A stretch of 42,055 nt of DNA from an uncultured Sphingomonas sp. (GTDB lineage: Bacteria; Pseudomonadota; Alphaproteobacteria; Sphingomonadales; Sphingomonadaceae): NCBI GenBank assembly GCA_913775315.1, contig CAJYIX010000026.1:1-42055 (forward strand), in the 5' to 3' direction. Below are positions 7,838-15,921 of the stretch, one piece after another (positions within the stretch are counted from its first letter, which is position 1; every line of letters begins with the position of its first letter). The notes beneath the pieces were generated by a model. The model was given only the letters and a program-made list of their open reading frames with translations. It made no database searches and was not told where the DNA came from. A program made the translations under genes and the position numbers.

Positions 7838-8610
7838 CAGCCGAGCACCAGCGTCTTGGCGGCGTCTAGCCCCTCGCGGACGATGACCAGCATGTAGTCG
7901 CCCATCGCCGGCATCGCGACGAACAGCGCGATCACGCCGACCGCGAGGCTGGCGGGCAGGCCGACCGCGAACAGGTTGAGCGCCGGGGCGGAGCGCGAGA
8001 GCATGCCGACGACGAGGTTGAGGCAGAGCAGCAGGAAACCGACCGGCAGCGCCAGCAGGAACCCGGCGAGAAACGCATAGCCGCCGAACAGCGCGATGTT
8101 CTTGATCGCGGCGGCGCCGAGCCACGCCGCGCCCGGCGGCAGCAGCTCATAGGAGCGCGCGACGAGGTCGACGAGAATCAGGTGCCCGTCGACCGACAGG
8201 AACAGGAGGGTGAGCAGCGTCGACAGGAACGTGCCGAGCGCAGGCGTCGCCGCGCCGCGCTGCGGATCGATCATCGTCGCGAAACCGAGGCCCATCGACC
8301 CGCCGATGATCTCGCTGGCGATCAGCGGTGCGGCAAACGCGATCTGGAGGATGAAGCCGAGCGCCAGACCGACCAGCACTTCGGCTGCGATGGCGAGGAA
8401 GGTGGTGAAGGCGAAGACCTGCGTTGGCGCGGCGATCGGCATCGACCCTATGACGAGCACGCCGATCGCCGCCGACAGCGTGACGCGGACGGTCGCGGGC
8501 ACGCTCACCGCGCCGAACACGGGCGCCGCGACGAACGCCGCGCCGACGCGCACCATCACGAACAGCAGCGTCCACAGCTGCGGCTCGACGGCAAGGCCGA
8601 AGCCGAGCAT
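7837..8610 (-). CDS. fliR: Flagellar export gate protein FliR
   Basis: A 257-residue polytopic inner-membrane protein of the FliR/SpaR family, part of the FliP-FliQ-FliR export gate core. Six hydrophobic segments can be followed. Landmarks are RVGAAFVAAPVFGAVSVPA near residue 21, GLALGFILQIAFAAPLIASE near residue 80, and LALPVGFLLLCLNLVVGMLS near residue 188. Length is normal for the family. It lies three bases after fliQ and overlaps flhB by one base. The order fliP-fliQ-fliR-flhB is the one seen in many bacteria and supports the assignment. Confidence 0.95.
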   Translation of the reverse strand: MLGFGLAVEPQLWTLLFVMVRVGAAFVAAPVFGAVSVPATVRVTLSAAIGVLVIGSMPIAAPTQVFAFTTFLAIAAEVLVGLALGFILQIAFAAPLIASEIIGGSMGLGFATMIDPQRGAATPALGTFLSTLLTLLFLSVDGHLILVDLVARSYELLPPGAAWLGAAAIKNIALFGGYAFLAGFLLALPVGFLLLCLNLVVGMLSRSAPALNLFAVGLPASLAVGVIALFVAMPAMGDYMLVIVREGLDAAKTLVLG

Positions 8611-8613
8611 CGC

Positions 8614-8883
8614 TTACCGCACCAGGTCGGGAATGCGCTCGAAGATGCTGACCGTGAAGTCGCTGAGCAGGCCCAAAATCATGCCGCCGAAGATGACGAG
8701 GCTGACGCCCACGACGATCAGCTTGGGCACGAAGCTCAAGGTCTGCTCCTGGATCGACGTCGCCGCCTGGATCATGCCGAGGATGAGGCCGGAGATCAGC
8801 GCGGGCAGCAGGATCGGCGCGGAAGCGAGCGCCAGGATCCACATCGCCTGACGCGCGACCGAGAGGAAATATTCGGCGTCCAT
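8614..8883 (-). CDS. fliQ: Flagellar export gate protein FliQ
   Basis: An 89-residue protein with two transmembrane hairpin helices (about residues 17-40 and 52-75), the size and pattern of FliQ/SpaQ. The conserved LISGLILGMIQAATSIQEQT segment is the family signature, and KLIVVG begins the second helix. Several FliQ copies pack around FliP/FliR in the export gate. It lies four bases after fliP and three before fliR. Confidence is high from length, motif and context together. Confidence 0.96.
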   Translation of the reverse strand: MDAEYFLSVARQAMWILALASAPILLPALISGLILGMIQAATSIQEQTLSFVPKLIVVGVSLVIFGGMILGLLSDFTVSIFERIPDLVR

Positions 8884-8887
8884 CCGC

Positions 8888-9685
8888 CTAACTCACGAAG
8901 CTGTTGGCGAGGCTGCCCATCGTCAGCGCCCAGCCATCGACGAGGACGAACAACAGGAGCTTGAACGGCAGCGAGATGATCGTCGGCGACATCATCATCA
9001 TGCCGAGGCTCATCAGCACCGTCGCGACGACGAGGTCGATGACGATGAACGGCAGGAAGACGAGGAAGCCGATCTGGAACGCGGTCTTGAGTTCCGACGT
9101 GACGAAGGCGGGGAGCAGGACCGAGAAGGGCACGTCGTTCGGGTTGGCGTACGGCCCGGTCTTGGCAATGCCCGAGAACATCGTGATGTCCTTCACCCGC
9201 GTCTGCTTGAGCATGAAAGCGTGGAGCGAGGCGCCGCCGGTCTCGATCATCTGTTCGGCGCCGATCTGGCCGGCGGCATAGGGCTTGATCGCGGTATCGT
9301 TCACGCGGGTGATGGTGGGCGCCATCACGAACAGCGACAGGAAGAGCGAAAGGCCGATCAGCACCTGGTTCGGCGGAGTCTGCTGAAGGCCGAGCGCCTG
9401 TCGCAGGATCGCCAGCACGATGATGATCCGCGTGAAGCTGGTCATCATCAGGATGATGCCCGGCAGGACCGTCAGCAGGCCCATGATGATGAGCACTTGC
9501 AGCGACAGCGCCAGCGGCGCGTCGTTGCCGCCGCCAAGCTGGCCAAGCGCGCGGTCTAGCGCGCCCGTCGCCGACGGCGCGGCAGGCGCCGCCGGGACCG
9601 CCTGTGCCAGGGCGGGCTGCGTCATCACCAGCGCGAGCAGGAACGCGCCGAGCACGAACAGGAAAGGCTTGGCGAAGCGCATCAC
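8888..9685 (-). CDS. fliP: Flagellar export gate protein FliP
   Basis: A 265-residue FliP, the main ring-forming subunit of the flagellar export gate. A cleavable signal peptide (about residues 1-27, ending near PALAQA) precedes a short low-complexity periplasmic stretch. Then come the conserved helices: LTVLPGIILMMTSFTRIIIV, QTPPNQVLIGLSLFLSLFVM, the DVPFSVLLPAFVTSELKTAF block and the methionine-rich MSLGMMMMSPTIISLP with the final LLFVLVDGW. These are among the most conserved residues of the family. It overlaps fliO by four bases and lies four bases before fliQ. Confidence 0.97.
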   Translation of the reverse strand: MMRFAKPFLFVLGAFLLALVMTQPALAQAVPAAPAAPSATGALDRALGQLGGGNDAPLALSLQVLIIMGLLTVLPGIILMMTSFTRIIIVLAILRQALGLQQTPPNQVLIGLSLFLSLFVMAPTITRVNDTAIKPYAAGQIGAEQMIETGGASLHAFMLKQTRVKDITMFSGIAKTGPYANPNDVPFSVLLPAFVTSELKTAFQIGFLVFLPFIVIDLVVATVLMSLGMMMMSPTIISLPFKLLLFVLVDGWALTMGSLANSFVS

Positions 9686-9933
9686 TCGGCCTTGTCGATC
9701 AGGGTCACGCCCGCGCGGCTGACCGAAACGAGCAGGCGACGCCCCTCGAACTCGAGCACGGCGAGCTTGGTGCCGGTCGAGACCATCATCGTCTCACGCA
9801 CCTTGAGCATCCGCTCGCCCTGATTGCCGGGCATCCGCGCCTCGAGCCGGCGCCAGAGATAGAGGCAGCCGATGAGCAGGCCGCAGACCAGCGGTAGCAG
9901 CACGACCAGCTTGAGGATGTAGGACCACATCAT
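9682..9933 (-). CDS. fliO: FliO-like flagellar assembly protein
   Basis: A short 83-residue protein with one N-terminal transmembrane helix (residues 4-26) and a small basic cytoplasmic domain carrying VRETMMVSTGTKLAVLEFEG and LLVSVSRAGVTLI, which match the beta-rich FliO pattern. FliO helps FliP oligomerise during export-gate assembly and is the least conserved component; alphaproteobacterial versions are often this short. The assignment depends partly on position, between fliN (6 bases upstream) and fliP (4-base overlap). The alternative start is Met2. Confidence 0.82.
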   Translation of the reverse strand: MMWSYILKLVVLLPLVCGLLIGCLYLWRRLEARMPGNQGERMLKVRETMMVSTGTKLAVLEFEGRRLLVSVSRAGVTLIDKAE

Positions 9934-9939
9934 GGCGCG

Positions 9940-10245
9940 TCAGCGGACCCGGCGCTCGGGGCTGACCAGTTCGGTCATGCGCACGCCGAAGCGGTCGCCG
10001 ACAGTGACGACCTCGCCGCGCCCGATCAGCGTGCCGTTGACGAACACGTCGAGCAGTTCGTTCGCCTGTCGGTCGAGCTCGATCACGCTCGATTCGCCGA
10101 GCGCGAGCAGTTCTCGCAGCGTCAGGCTGGTCGAGCCGATCTCGACCGTCAGCTTGACGTCGACGTCCTGGAGCAGCCGGAAATTGGCCGCCACGCCGGG
10201 GCTGAGCGGCGCATCCTGGGCAAAGCCGCCGGTCATGTCGTTCAT
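9940..10245 (-). CDS. fliN: Flagellar C-ring protein FliN
   Basis: A 101-residue FliN. After about 22 variable residues comes the SpoA/FliN domain: LLQDVDVKLTVEIGSTSLTL, LLALGESSVIELDRQANELL, VFVNGTLIGRGEVVTVGDRFGVR and the closing TELV. FliN forms the base of the switch complex and docks FliH for export. The start at 10245 overlaps fliM by four bases (ATGA). A longer in-frame reading upstream lies inside fliM in another frame and is not coding. Length and motifs are standard. Confidence 0.95.
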   Translation of the reverse strand: MNDMTGGFAQDAPLSPGVAANFRLLQDVDVKLTVEIGSTSLTLRELLALGESSVIELDRQANELLDVFVNGTLIGRGEVVTVGDRFGVRMTELVSPERRVR

Positions 10246-11204
10246 GGATGTTCGTCCTCTAGATCGAGCTGTTCGAGATGATGGATGCAGATCGCGGCCT
10301 TGCCGTTCTGGGTGCCGACGACGCCGGTGCCGAGCCGGTGAGTGCCGACCATGATCGGCACGAACTGGCCGAAGCTGACCGGGATGATGTCGCCTTCCTT
10401 CAGTTCCATCAGCGCGCCGAGCGACATGGTCGGCTCCGCCAGCACGGAACGGACGGGGAAGCGGACGCCCATCGCCGCGCGGGTCAGGCCGTTTCGCCAC
10501 TTGGGTTCGGGATCGGCGGTGCGCCCATGGACGCGCGCGTTGAGCGAGGCGCCGATCGGCTTCAGCGCCGCAACCGGATAGACGAGATCGACGAAGACGG
10601 GCTTGTCGCTGGCGGCGGCGATGCCGAAGCGGGTGACGATCACCGCGTCCTCCGCATCGAAGTCGGACAGCATCGCCGCGTTGATCTCCACCCGGCCGGG
10701 CGTCAGATCGATGCGCGAGACGGGCTCCCACGCGGCGGCAAGCGGCTCGGCGACCGAACGGCCCAGCCGCTCGACCAGCGCTTCTGCCGCGGGCGAGAAT
10801 TCGGTCGGCAGCACCGGCGGCGCTTCGCCGAGCCCGCCGAAGTAGAGGTCCAGCATCTCGAGCGTGAAGCGCCCGTCCATTACCAAGAGCGCGTGGCCGG
10901 TGACGGGGCTGCCCGCCGGGCGAATCGCCAGCGGCAGCCAAGCGGTCAGCACCTTGGGGCGCTCCGCCACGTAATCGGCGAAGCGCATGACGCTGAGCGG
11001 TTCGGCCCAGCTGCGCGTCGCGCGGCGCAGGATCGGCTCGAACACGTGGCGAAGCCCGCGTGCGAACCGTGCCGACAGATGCTGGAGCGTGTGGAGGTCG
11101 CCGAACGGATTCAGGTTGGCGACGCCCAGCGCCGCGGCATGGGCCGCGTCCTGCCGGGGGCGCTGTCGCCGCTCGTTCGCGGTTCCTGAAGCCGTGTTAA
11201 CCAT
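10242..11204 (-). CDS. fliM: Flagellar switch protein FliM lacking the CheY-binding N-terminal motif
   Basis: A 320-residue FliM. The middle CheC-like domain runs from about residue 30 to 220, with LHTLQHLSARFARGLR and the FGGLG turn (the GGxG motif contacting FliG). The C-terminal SpoA-like domain follows, with VPVRSVL-like FPVRSVLAEPTMSLGALMEL and LKEGDIIPV. The usual N-terminal LSQxEIDALL peptide that binds phosphorylated CheY is absent: the first 30 residues are polar and alanine-rich. A TGA lies in frame three codons before this ATG, so the N-terminus is not simply mis-annotated. Overlaps fliN by four bases; six bases after fliL. Motor switching may therefore use another contact, or motility may not be classically steered. 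Confidence 0.93.
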   Translation of the reverse strand: MVNTASGTANERRQRPRQDAAHAAALGVANLNPFGDLHTLQHLSARFARGLRHVFEPILRRATRSWAEPLSVMRFADYVAERPKVLTAWLPLAIRPAGSPVTGHALLVMDGRFTLEMLDLYFGGLGEAPPVLPTEFSPAAEALVERLGRSVAEPLAAAWEPVSRIDLTPGRVEINAAMLSDFDAEDAVIVTRFGIAAASDKPVFVDLVYPVAALKPIGASLNARVHGRTADPEPKWRNGLTRAAMGVRFPVRSVLAEPTMSLGALMELKEGDIIPVSFGQFVPIMVGTHRLGTGVVGTQNGKAAICIHHLEQLDLEDEHP

Positions 11205-11210
11205 CGACGT

Positions 11211-11825
11211 TCACTGAACAACGAAATTGGTAAAGTAGACGTTACCGACCCCGCCGAACCCTTCCTTTTCCTTGAGCGTGTCGTTGATCGCCTTGGCCAG
11301 CCGCTTCTGCAGCTGTTGCTTGCCGGCGGGGGTGAACACCTGCTCCTCGTCGGTCTCCGTGAGCGCCATCAGGATCGCCGAGCGGACCGCAATCTCGTGC
11401 GTCTTGAGGTTGGTGATGACCTTCTCGTCATAGGGGGTCGACACCGCGATCCCGACCTGGATGAAGTGGACGCTGTCGAGGAGGTTGGAGGTGAACTCCT
11501 TGTCGAAGGTGTAGTAGGATGAGGCGTTGGCATCGGTGCCGCCTTCGCCGCCCTCCGCGCTGGCACTCGCGCCGCCCTCGCCGCCGCCCTCGCCGCCTTC
11601 GCCCGCGCCGGCATATTTCTGCTCGCTCTTGGGGACGAGGTGCGGCACGTCCTTCTTTTTCTCTTCATGCGCGTCGCCGCTGCCGCCGATCATGCCGGTG
11701 GCATAGAGGCCGCCGCCGACGCCGCCGCCGGCCAGGATCAGCGCGCCGACCCCGATCAGAATCCATTTCTTCTTGCCGCCCTTCTTCTTGGGCGCATCGG
11801 CCTTGTCGTCCTTGGCATCGCTCAT
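11211..11825 (-). CDS. fliL: Flagellar basal body protein FliL
   Basis: A 204-residue FliL, an inner-membrane protein that surrounds the stator and supports its activity. It has a lysine-rich cytoplasmic N-terminus (KKKGGKKK), one transmembrane helix (about residues 20-43), then a Gly/Glu/Ala-rich low-complexity linker (about 60-100) and the periplasmic FliL domain. The domain shows YYTFDKEFTSNLLDS, VQVGIAVSTPYDEKV-like strands and the terminal VYFTNFVVQ. The linker is unusually long and acidic for the family. It lies 16 bases after fliK and 6 before fliM. Confidence 0.93.
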   Translation of the reverse strand: MSDAKDDKADAPKKKGGKKKWILIGVGALILAGGGVGGGLYATGMIGGSGDAHEEKKKDVPHLVPKSEQKYAGAGEGGEGGGEGGASASAEGGEGGTDANASSYYTFDKEFTSNLLDSVHFIQVGIAVSTPYDEKVITNLKTHEIAVRSAILMALTETDEEQVFTPAGKQQLQKRLAKAINDTLKEKEGFGGVGNVYFTNFVVQ

Positions 11826-11841
11826 CGGTCAGTCCCCCCGT

Positions 11842-13413
11842 TCAGGCGATTCGTTCGTCGGTTGGCGTGTCGGCGGCGCCGCGATGGGCGGCGCGCCGGT
11901 TCGGAATGGGTGCATCGGCCTGCTGGCGCGGCTGCTGGGGCTGCGGCCGGTCGCCGCTTCCCTCGCCGGCGCCCGGCTGGCTCATCGTCAGGCGAAGGCC
12001 GCGCGATTCGGCGAGCTCGGTCAGCCGCGGCGCAGCCTCCGCCAGCAAGGCGCGAGCCTCCGGCGCGGCATCCATCACGACCTCGATCCCGCGATCGGTT
12101 TCCTTCAGCCGCACGGCGACTTCGCCCAGGGCGTCGGGCGACAGGCGGATCTGCGTCTCGCGGCCATGCGCGGGCGTGGCGGCGGCGAAATGCTCGATCC
12201 GGTCGAGCATCTGCGTGCGCCACTCGCGCGCCTGCGTATCGATCGGTGGCGGCGCGCTTGCTGCCGCTTGCGCCGGCGCGGCCGGCTGGGTCGGAACGGT
12301 CTGGGCGGCCGCGAGCGATGCGTCGGTGGTGGCGGTGACAGGGCCGGGGGCGAAGGCGGTGTTGGGGCGCGCGCGCAGCAGCCGGTCGGTCGCTTCGGCC
12401 GAAAGCGGTCGGCCGATCGGCCGGTCGGGAGAAGCGGTGCCCGCAGCGGGCATGTGAGCGTTGGCCACGCTCGGCAACCGGGCGCGCATTGTCGTCGTGA
12501 CCGGCGCAATCACCGGAGATGCAGGGGGGGCAGCGGCCGGTGAACCCGGGATGCCGGGAGGCGGCGCCATCACTGGCTGTGTCGGTCCGAGCGGCAAGGG
12601 GCCGCGGATCGCCGGTGCGGTGCTTTCGACTGTCGGGGCCGGGGTCGGCACGGTGCCTTGCCCGGAAGGTGCCGCCGGATCACGCGCGGCTGCCAGCGCG
12701 GGGGCCGTCGTCGTTCCGTGAACGACGGCAAGCGTCTTCGTGACCGCAAGGCGCTCAGCGAGCACGGGTGCGGCGGTAGCGGCCGGCGGCAACGCTACGA
12801 GTTCGCCCGGCGACCGATCGAGCGCTTGCGTGGCATCGGGCAAGATAGGCGGCGGCGCATGACCTGGCGCATCAGCGCGGGAGCCGCGATGCACCGTGGG
12901 GGCGGCGACCGCCTCGGTTCCGCTGGTCGCGACGGGGATCGTTGCGGCGACCTCTCCGCGAAGATCGGGGGCCGGAAGGGCGGGCGGCAACGGCAAGGCC
13001 GGCAGCGCCGCCGCCGGAGTGTCGCCAGATTCTGCGGTGTCGTCGGTCGCGGCCGGCCCGTCTCCCTCGTCCGTCACGGGGGCGCCCGCACGCGGTGCCG
13101 GGCGGGCGGGCGGCAAGGTCTTGCCGGTCGCGGCATGCGCTTGCCGGGGCGCGGGCCGCGCAAGTTCGGGCGAGGGCGGCGGTGGGCTCGCGACCGGCGG
13201 ATCGGCAGTGGCGGGGGCCAGATCGGCGGGTGATGCGGAATCGGCGGCGAGCGCAGCCACGACGAGCGGCACTTCCGGTTGGGGCTTCGCCGCCGGCTGG
13301 TTCGCCGCGATCAGCGCGGCGAAGTCACCCGCGACCGGCTTGCCGGGCAGGGAAATCGCGGACGTCGGCGCAGTGAGCGCGGTCGGAAGAGGGGGCGAGA
13401 TCGCGTCGGGCAT
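11842..13413 (-). CDS. fliK: Flagellar hook-length control protein FliK
   Basis: A 523-residue FliK-type protein. Residues 1-390 are Pro/Ala/Thr-rich and poorly conserved, as expected for the secreted ruler region. The C-terminal Flg_hook domain (about residues 393-480) is recognisable: WRTQMLDRIEHFAA, TQIRLSPDALGEVAVRLKE, GIEVVMDAAPEARALLAEAA and LTELAESRGLRL. This domain contacts FlhB to trigger the export switch once the hook reaches length. It is followed by a Gln/Pro-rich, basic tail. It lies 15 bases after fliJ and 16 before fliL. The call rests on the C-terminal domain and context; the ruler cannot be aligned by eye. Confidence 0.9.
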   Translation of the reverse strand: MPDAISPPLPTALTAPTSAISLPGKPVAGDFAALIAANQPAAKPQPEVPLVVAALAADSASPADLAPATADPPVASPPPPSPELARPAPRQAHAATGKTLPPARPAPRAGAPVTDEGDGPAATDDTAESGDTPAAALPALPLPPALPAPDLRGEVAATIPVATSGTEAVAAPTVHRGSRADAPGHAPPPILPDATQALDRSPGELVALPPAATAAPVLAERLAVTKTLAVVHGTTTAPALAAARDPAAPSGQGTVPTPAPTVESTAPAIRGPLPLGPTQPVMAPPPGIPGSPAAAPPASPVIAPVTTTMRARLPSVANAHMPAAGTASPDRPIGRPLSAEATDRLLRARPNTAFAPGPVTATTDASLAAAQTVPTQPAAPAQAAASAPPPIDTQAREWRTQMLDRIEHFAAATPAHGRETQIRLSPDALGEVAVRLKETDRGIEVVMDAAPEARALLAEAAPRLTELAESRGLRLTMSQPGAGEGSGDRPQPQQPRQQADAPIPNRRAAHRGAADTPTDERIA

Positions 13414-13428
13414 GGTTCGCCCGAGCGA

Positions 13429-13860
13429 TCAGCAAGGATCGTGCCGTTTTGGCCCGCGGCCCGGCGGCAGCGCTTCGAGCGCGCGGATCGCCTTCAATGC
13501 GGCGGCGTGATCGGCGCGGACGATCAGCTTCTCGACCGCGCTCTGGTCGCGCCGCGCTTCCCGCGTGGCGGCCTGGGCGTGGGCGAGGCCGTCATGCGCG
13601 GCGGTGACGCGCGTCTGGGCCGCCTGCGCCGACTGATGCAGACGTTCGCGATAATGGGCGGCGGCGGCGAAGCTCAGCGAATCGGCGGGCTGGGGGGAGG
13701 GGGTGGGCGCCACCTCGTCCGCCAGCCGGGCGATACGATCTCGCAGGGCAAGTTCGCTCGCCACGCGGTCGACCGCGCGCGCCTCCTCAGCGCGGGTCAG
13801 GCCGAGCTGGAGCGTGCGGACGCGCAGGATGCGCGACAGCTTCTTCGCGTCAGCCGGCAT
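13429..13860 (-). CDS. fliJ: FliJ-like flagellar export stalk protein
   Basis: A 143-residue, mostly helical, Arg/Ala-rich protein with two long amphipathic helices (about residues 3-45 and 62-130), consistent with the antiparallel coiled coil of FliJ. FliJ sits in the centre of the FliI ATPase ring and links it to FlhA. Sequence identity in this family is always low, so the call relies on predicted helical pattern, size and position: the gene overlaps the fliI end by 11 bases and precedes fliK. The basic residues at the helix ends fit the family. Confidence 0.75.
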   Translation of the reverse strand: MPADAKKLSRILRVRTLQLGLTRAEEARAVDRVASELALRDRIARLADEVAPTPSPQPADSLSFAAAAHYRERLHQSAQAAQTRVTAAHDGLAHAQAATREARRDQSAVEKLIVRADHAAALKAIRALEALPPGRGPKRHDPC

Positions 13861-15181
13861 CGCCGAACACGCCGGTGAGCTCGGTCACGGCATCCTCGAG
13901 GCTCACGATCTCGTGCGCATCCTGGCGGATATATTCGAGGACGGCGCCGTGCGCGGCGATGGCGGCGTCGATCGCCGGGTCTGCCCCCGCGCGATAGGCG
14001 CCCATCAGCACGAGGTCGCGATTCTCCTCATAGGTGGCGAGGTGACGGCGCAGCGTCCGCGCGGCCAGCACATGCTCGCGCGGGACGATGTCGGTCATCA
14101 CGCGGCTGACCGACGGGCCGACGTCGATCGCCGGATAGATGCCCCGTTCGGCCAGCGCACGGCCGAGGACGATATGCCCGTCGAGGATCGAGCGCGCCGA
14201 ATCGACCACGGGGTCGTTCCCGTCGTCGCCGTCCGCCAGCACGGTGTAGATCGCGGTAATCGACCCGCCCGAGGAAACGCAGGTACCCGCCCGCTCGATC
14301 AGGCTGGGCAGCATCGCGATCGCGCTTGGCGGATAGCCGCGCGCCGAGGCCGGCTCGCCGAGCGCAAGGCCGATCTCGCGCCCCGCATGCGCGACGCGGG
14401 TCAGCGAATCCATGATGAGGAGGACCTTCTTGCCCTCCGCCCGGAACGCCTCGGCGATCGCGGTGGCGCGAAGCGCGCCGCGGATGCGCAGGACGGGTGA
14501 GTGGTTGGCGGGCACCGCGACGACGACGCTGCGCGCGCGGGCGGCGCCGGCCACCTTGGTTTCGAGAAAGTCGGCGACCTCGCGGCTGCGCTCGCCGATC
14601 AGGCCGATGACGATCACGTCCGCTTGGGCGGCGCGCACCATCATGCCGAGCAGCACCGACTTGCCGACGCCCGAGCCCGCCATGATGCCGACGCGCTGCC
14701 CCTGGCCGATGGTGAGCAGGCCGTTGATCGCGCGCACGCCCACGTCGAGCGGTTCGAGCACGCGCCCGCGGTCGAGCGGCGACTGGAGCTTGCCGGCGAG
14801 CGGCCAACGGCCAGCGCCGCGAATGGGACCCAGGCCGTCGATCGGCTTGCCCGCCCCGTCGACGACGCGGCCGAGCAGGGCGGGGCCTACCTCGGCCTCG
14901 CCCGGCGGGCCGATCGGCCGGACGGGCGCCTGGGGCAGCAGCGCGGCCGGACCGCCGAGGTTCATGAGCAGCGTGCGGGGCCCGCGAAAGCCGATCACTT
15001 CGGCCTCGACGCGGGCGCCGCCTTCGCCGATCTCGCAAACGGTGCCGACCGGCAGCGACAGGCCGACCGCCTCCATCAGGAGGCCGTCATAGGAAGCGAG
15101 GCGACCCGACACGCGCGGGCGCGGCGCAAAGCCGGTGGCGCCGATCGCCCCCAGATAGTCGTCGGCGAAGCGAGTCAGCAT
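13850..15181 (-). CDS. fliI: Flagellum-specific ATPase FliI
   Basis: A 443-residue FliI, the AAA-like ATPase of the flagellar type III export apparatus. The N-terminal beta-barrel region (1-90) precedes the nucleotide-binding core with Walker A GIMAGSGVGKS (near residue 165), the IGERSREV segment, and Walker B KVLLIMDSLTRVAHAGREI. YPPSAIAMLPSLIERAG and the GSITAIYTVLADGDDGNDPV loop follow, both family signatures. The start at 15181 (MLTRFADDYL) is preferred over an in-frame ATG at 15229 inside fliH, because it limits the overlap with fliH to seven bases. Works with FliH and FliJ, encoded on either side. Confidence 0.97.
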   Translation of the reverse strand: MLTRFADDYLGAIGATGFAPRPRVSGRLASYDGLLMEAVGLSLPVGTVCEIGEGGARVEAEVIGFRGPRTLLMNLGGPAALLPQAPVRPIGPPGEAEVGPALLGRVVDGAGKPIDGLGPIRGAGRWPLAGKLQSPLDRGRVLEPLDVGVRAINGLLTIGQGQRVGIMAGSGVGKSVLLGMMVRAAQADVIVIGLIGERSREVADFLETKVAGAARARSVVVAVPANHSPVLRIRGALRATAIAEAFRAEGKKVLLIMDSLTRVAHAGREIGLALGEPASARGYPPSAIAMLPSLIERAGTCVSSGGSITAIYTVLADGDDGNDPVVDSARSILDGHIVLGRALAERGIYPAIDVGPSVSRVMTDIVPREHVLAARTLRRHLATYEENRDLVLMGAYRAGADPAIDAAIAAHGAVLEYIRQDAHEIVSLEDAVTELTGVFGDAG

Positions 15182-15921
15182 TTGGGCAGCGGCACCTGAT
15201 CGATTGCCTGGCTGAGCTGTTCGAGCCACCGCGCCGGCCCGTCCTCGACGATGGTCGAGGCGGCCTCCAGGCTGAAGGCGCCGCGGGCGATGCTCGCGTC
15301 GCCCACCGGGAAGACGGTCTTGGGCAGGCGGCCTTCGACGAGCGGCAAGTCGGCGGGGTTGAGCCGCAGCATTGCCGCCTCGGCGCTGTCGGCGAGCAGG
15401 TCGGTGGCGGCCGTGACCCGCGCGGCCATGCGTGCGCCGTCGATGCCCGCCTCTTCGACGAGGTTGCCGACCAGCGCGAGCACGGTCTGGCGCAAGCGCA
15501 ACGCGAACTGGTCGCGGTCGAGCCAGGCGGCGCTGGTGATCGCGCGGGCAAGCTGGTCCATCAGCGCCATGTCGCGGGCGCGCTCGGCCGTCGCCTCGTC
15601 GGTCGCGGCGCGCAGGCCCTCGTCATAACCCTCCGCGCGGGCGATCGCGACGGGATCGACGGGTGCGGCAAAGGGGTCCCAGCCATCGGCCGTGCCGGCG
15701 TCGCGGTCGGCGGGATGGAAGTGGCGCGGGCCTTCAGCGGCCGGCTGGGCTGCGGTTGCAGGCTCGGCGGGCCGGCCCGGCGGCGTCGGCGCGAAGCCCG
15801 GCGGCGGCGAGAAGGCGCGGCGCAGCGCATCACCGATATCGGCGTGACGGCCGGCGAAGCCCGCGGCAAAGGGAAAGCCGCCCATCGCGAAACGGCCGGT
15901 ATCTGCAAACGCCTCAGACAT
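15175..15921 (-). CDS. fliH: FliH-like regulator of the export ATPase
   Basis: A 248-residue protein in the fliH position between fliG and fliI. An N-terminal Gly/Pro/Ala-rich, poorly ordered region (1-95) leads into a helical stretch beginning ARAEGYDEGLRAATDEATAE (the family GxxxG-like helix zone) and a C-terminal domain with LVGNLVEEAGIDGARMAARV, LRLNPADLPLVE and FSLEAASTIVEDGPARWLEQL, comparable to FliH/SctL. FliH dimerises, restrains FliI and anchors it to FliN. It overlaps fliG by 8 bases and fliI by 7. The N-terminal region is longer and lower in complexity than usual. Confidence 0.85.
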   Translation of the reverse strand: MSEAFADTGRFAMGGFPFAAGFAGRHADIGDALRRAFSPPPGFAPTPPGRPAEPATAAQPAAEGPRHFHPADRDAGTADGWDPFAAPVDPVAIARAEGYDEGLRAATDEATAERARDMALMDQLARAITSAAWLDRDQFALRLRQTVLALVGNLVEEAGIDGARMAARVTAATDLLADSAEAAMLRLNPADLPLVEGRLPKTVFPVGDASIARGAFSLEAASTIVEDGPARWLEQLSQAIDQVPLPKC

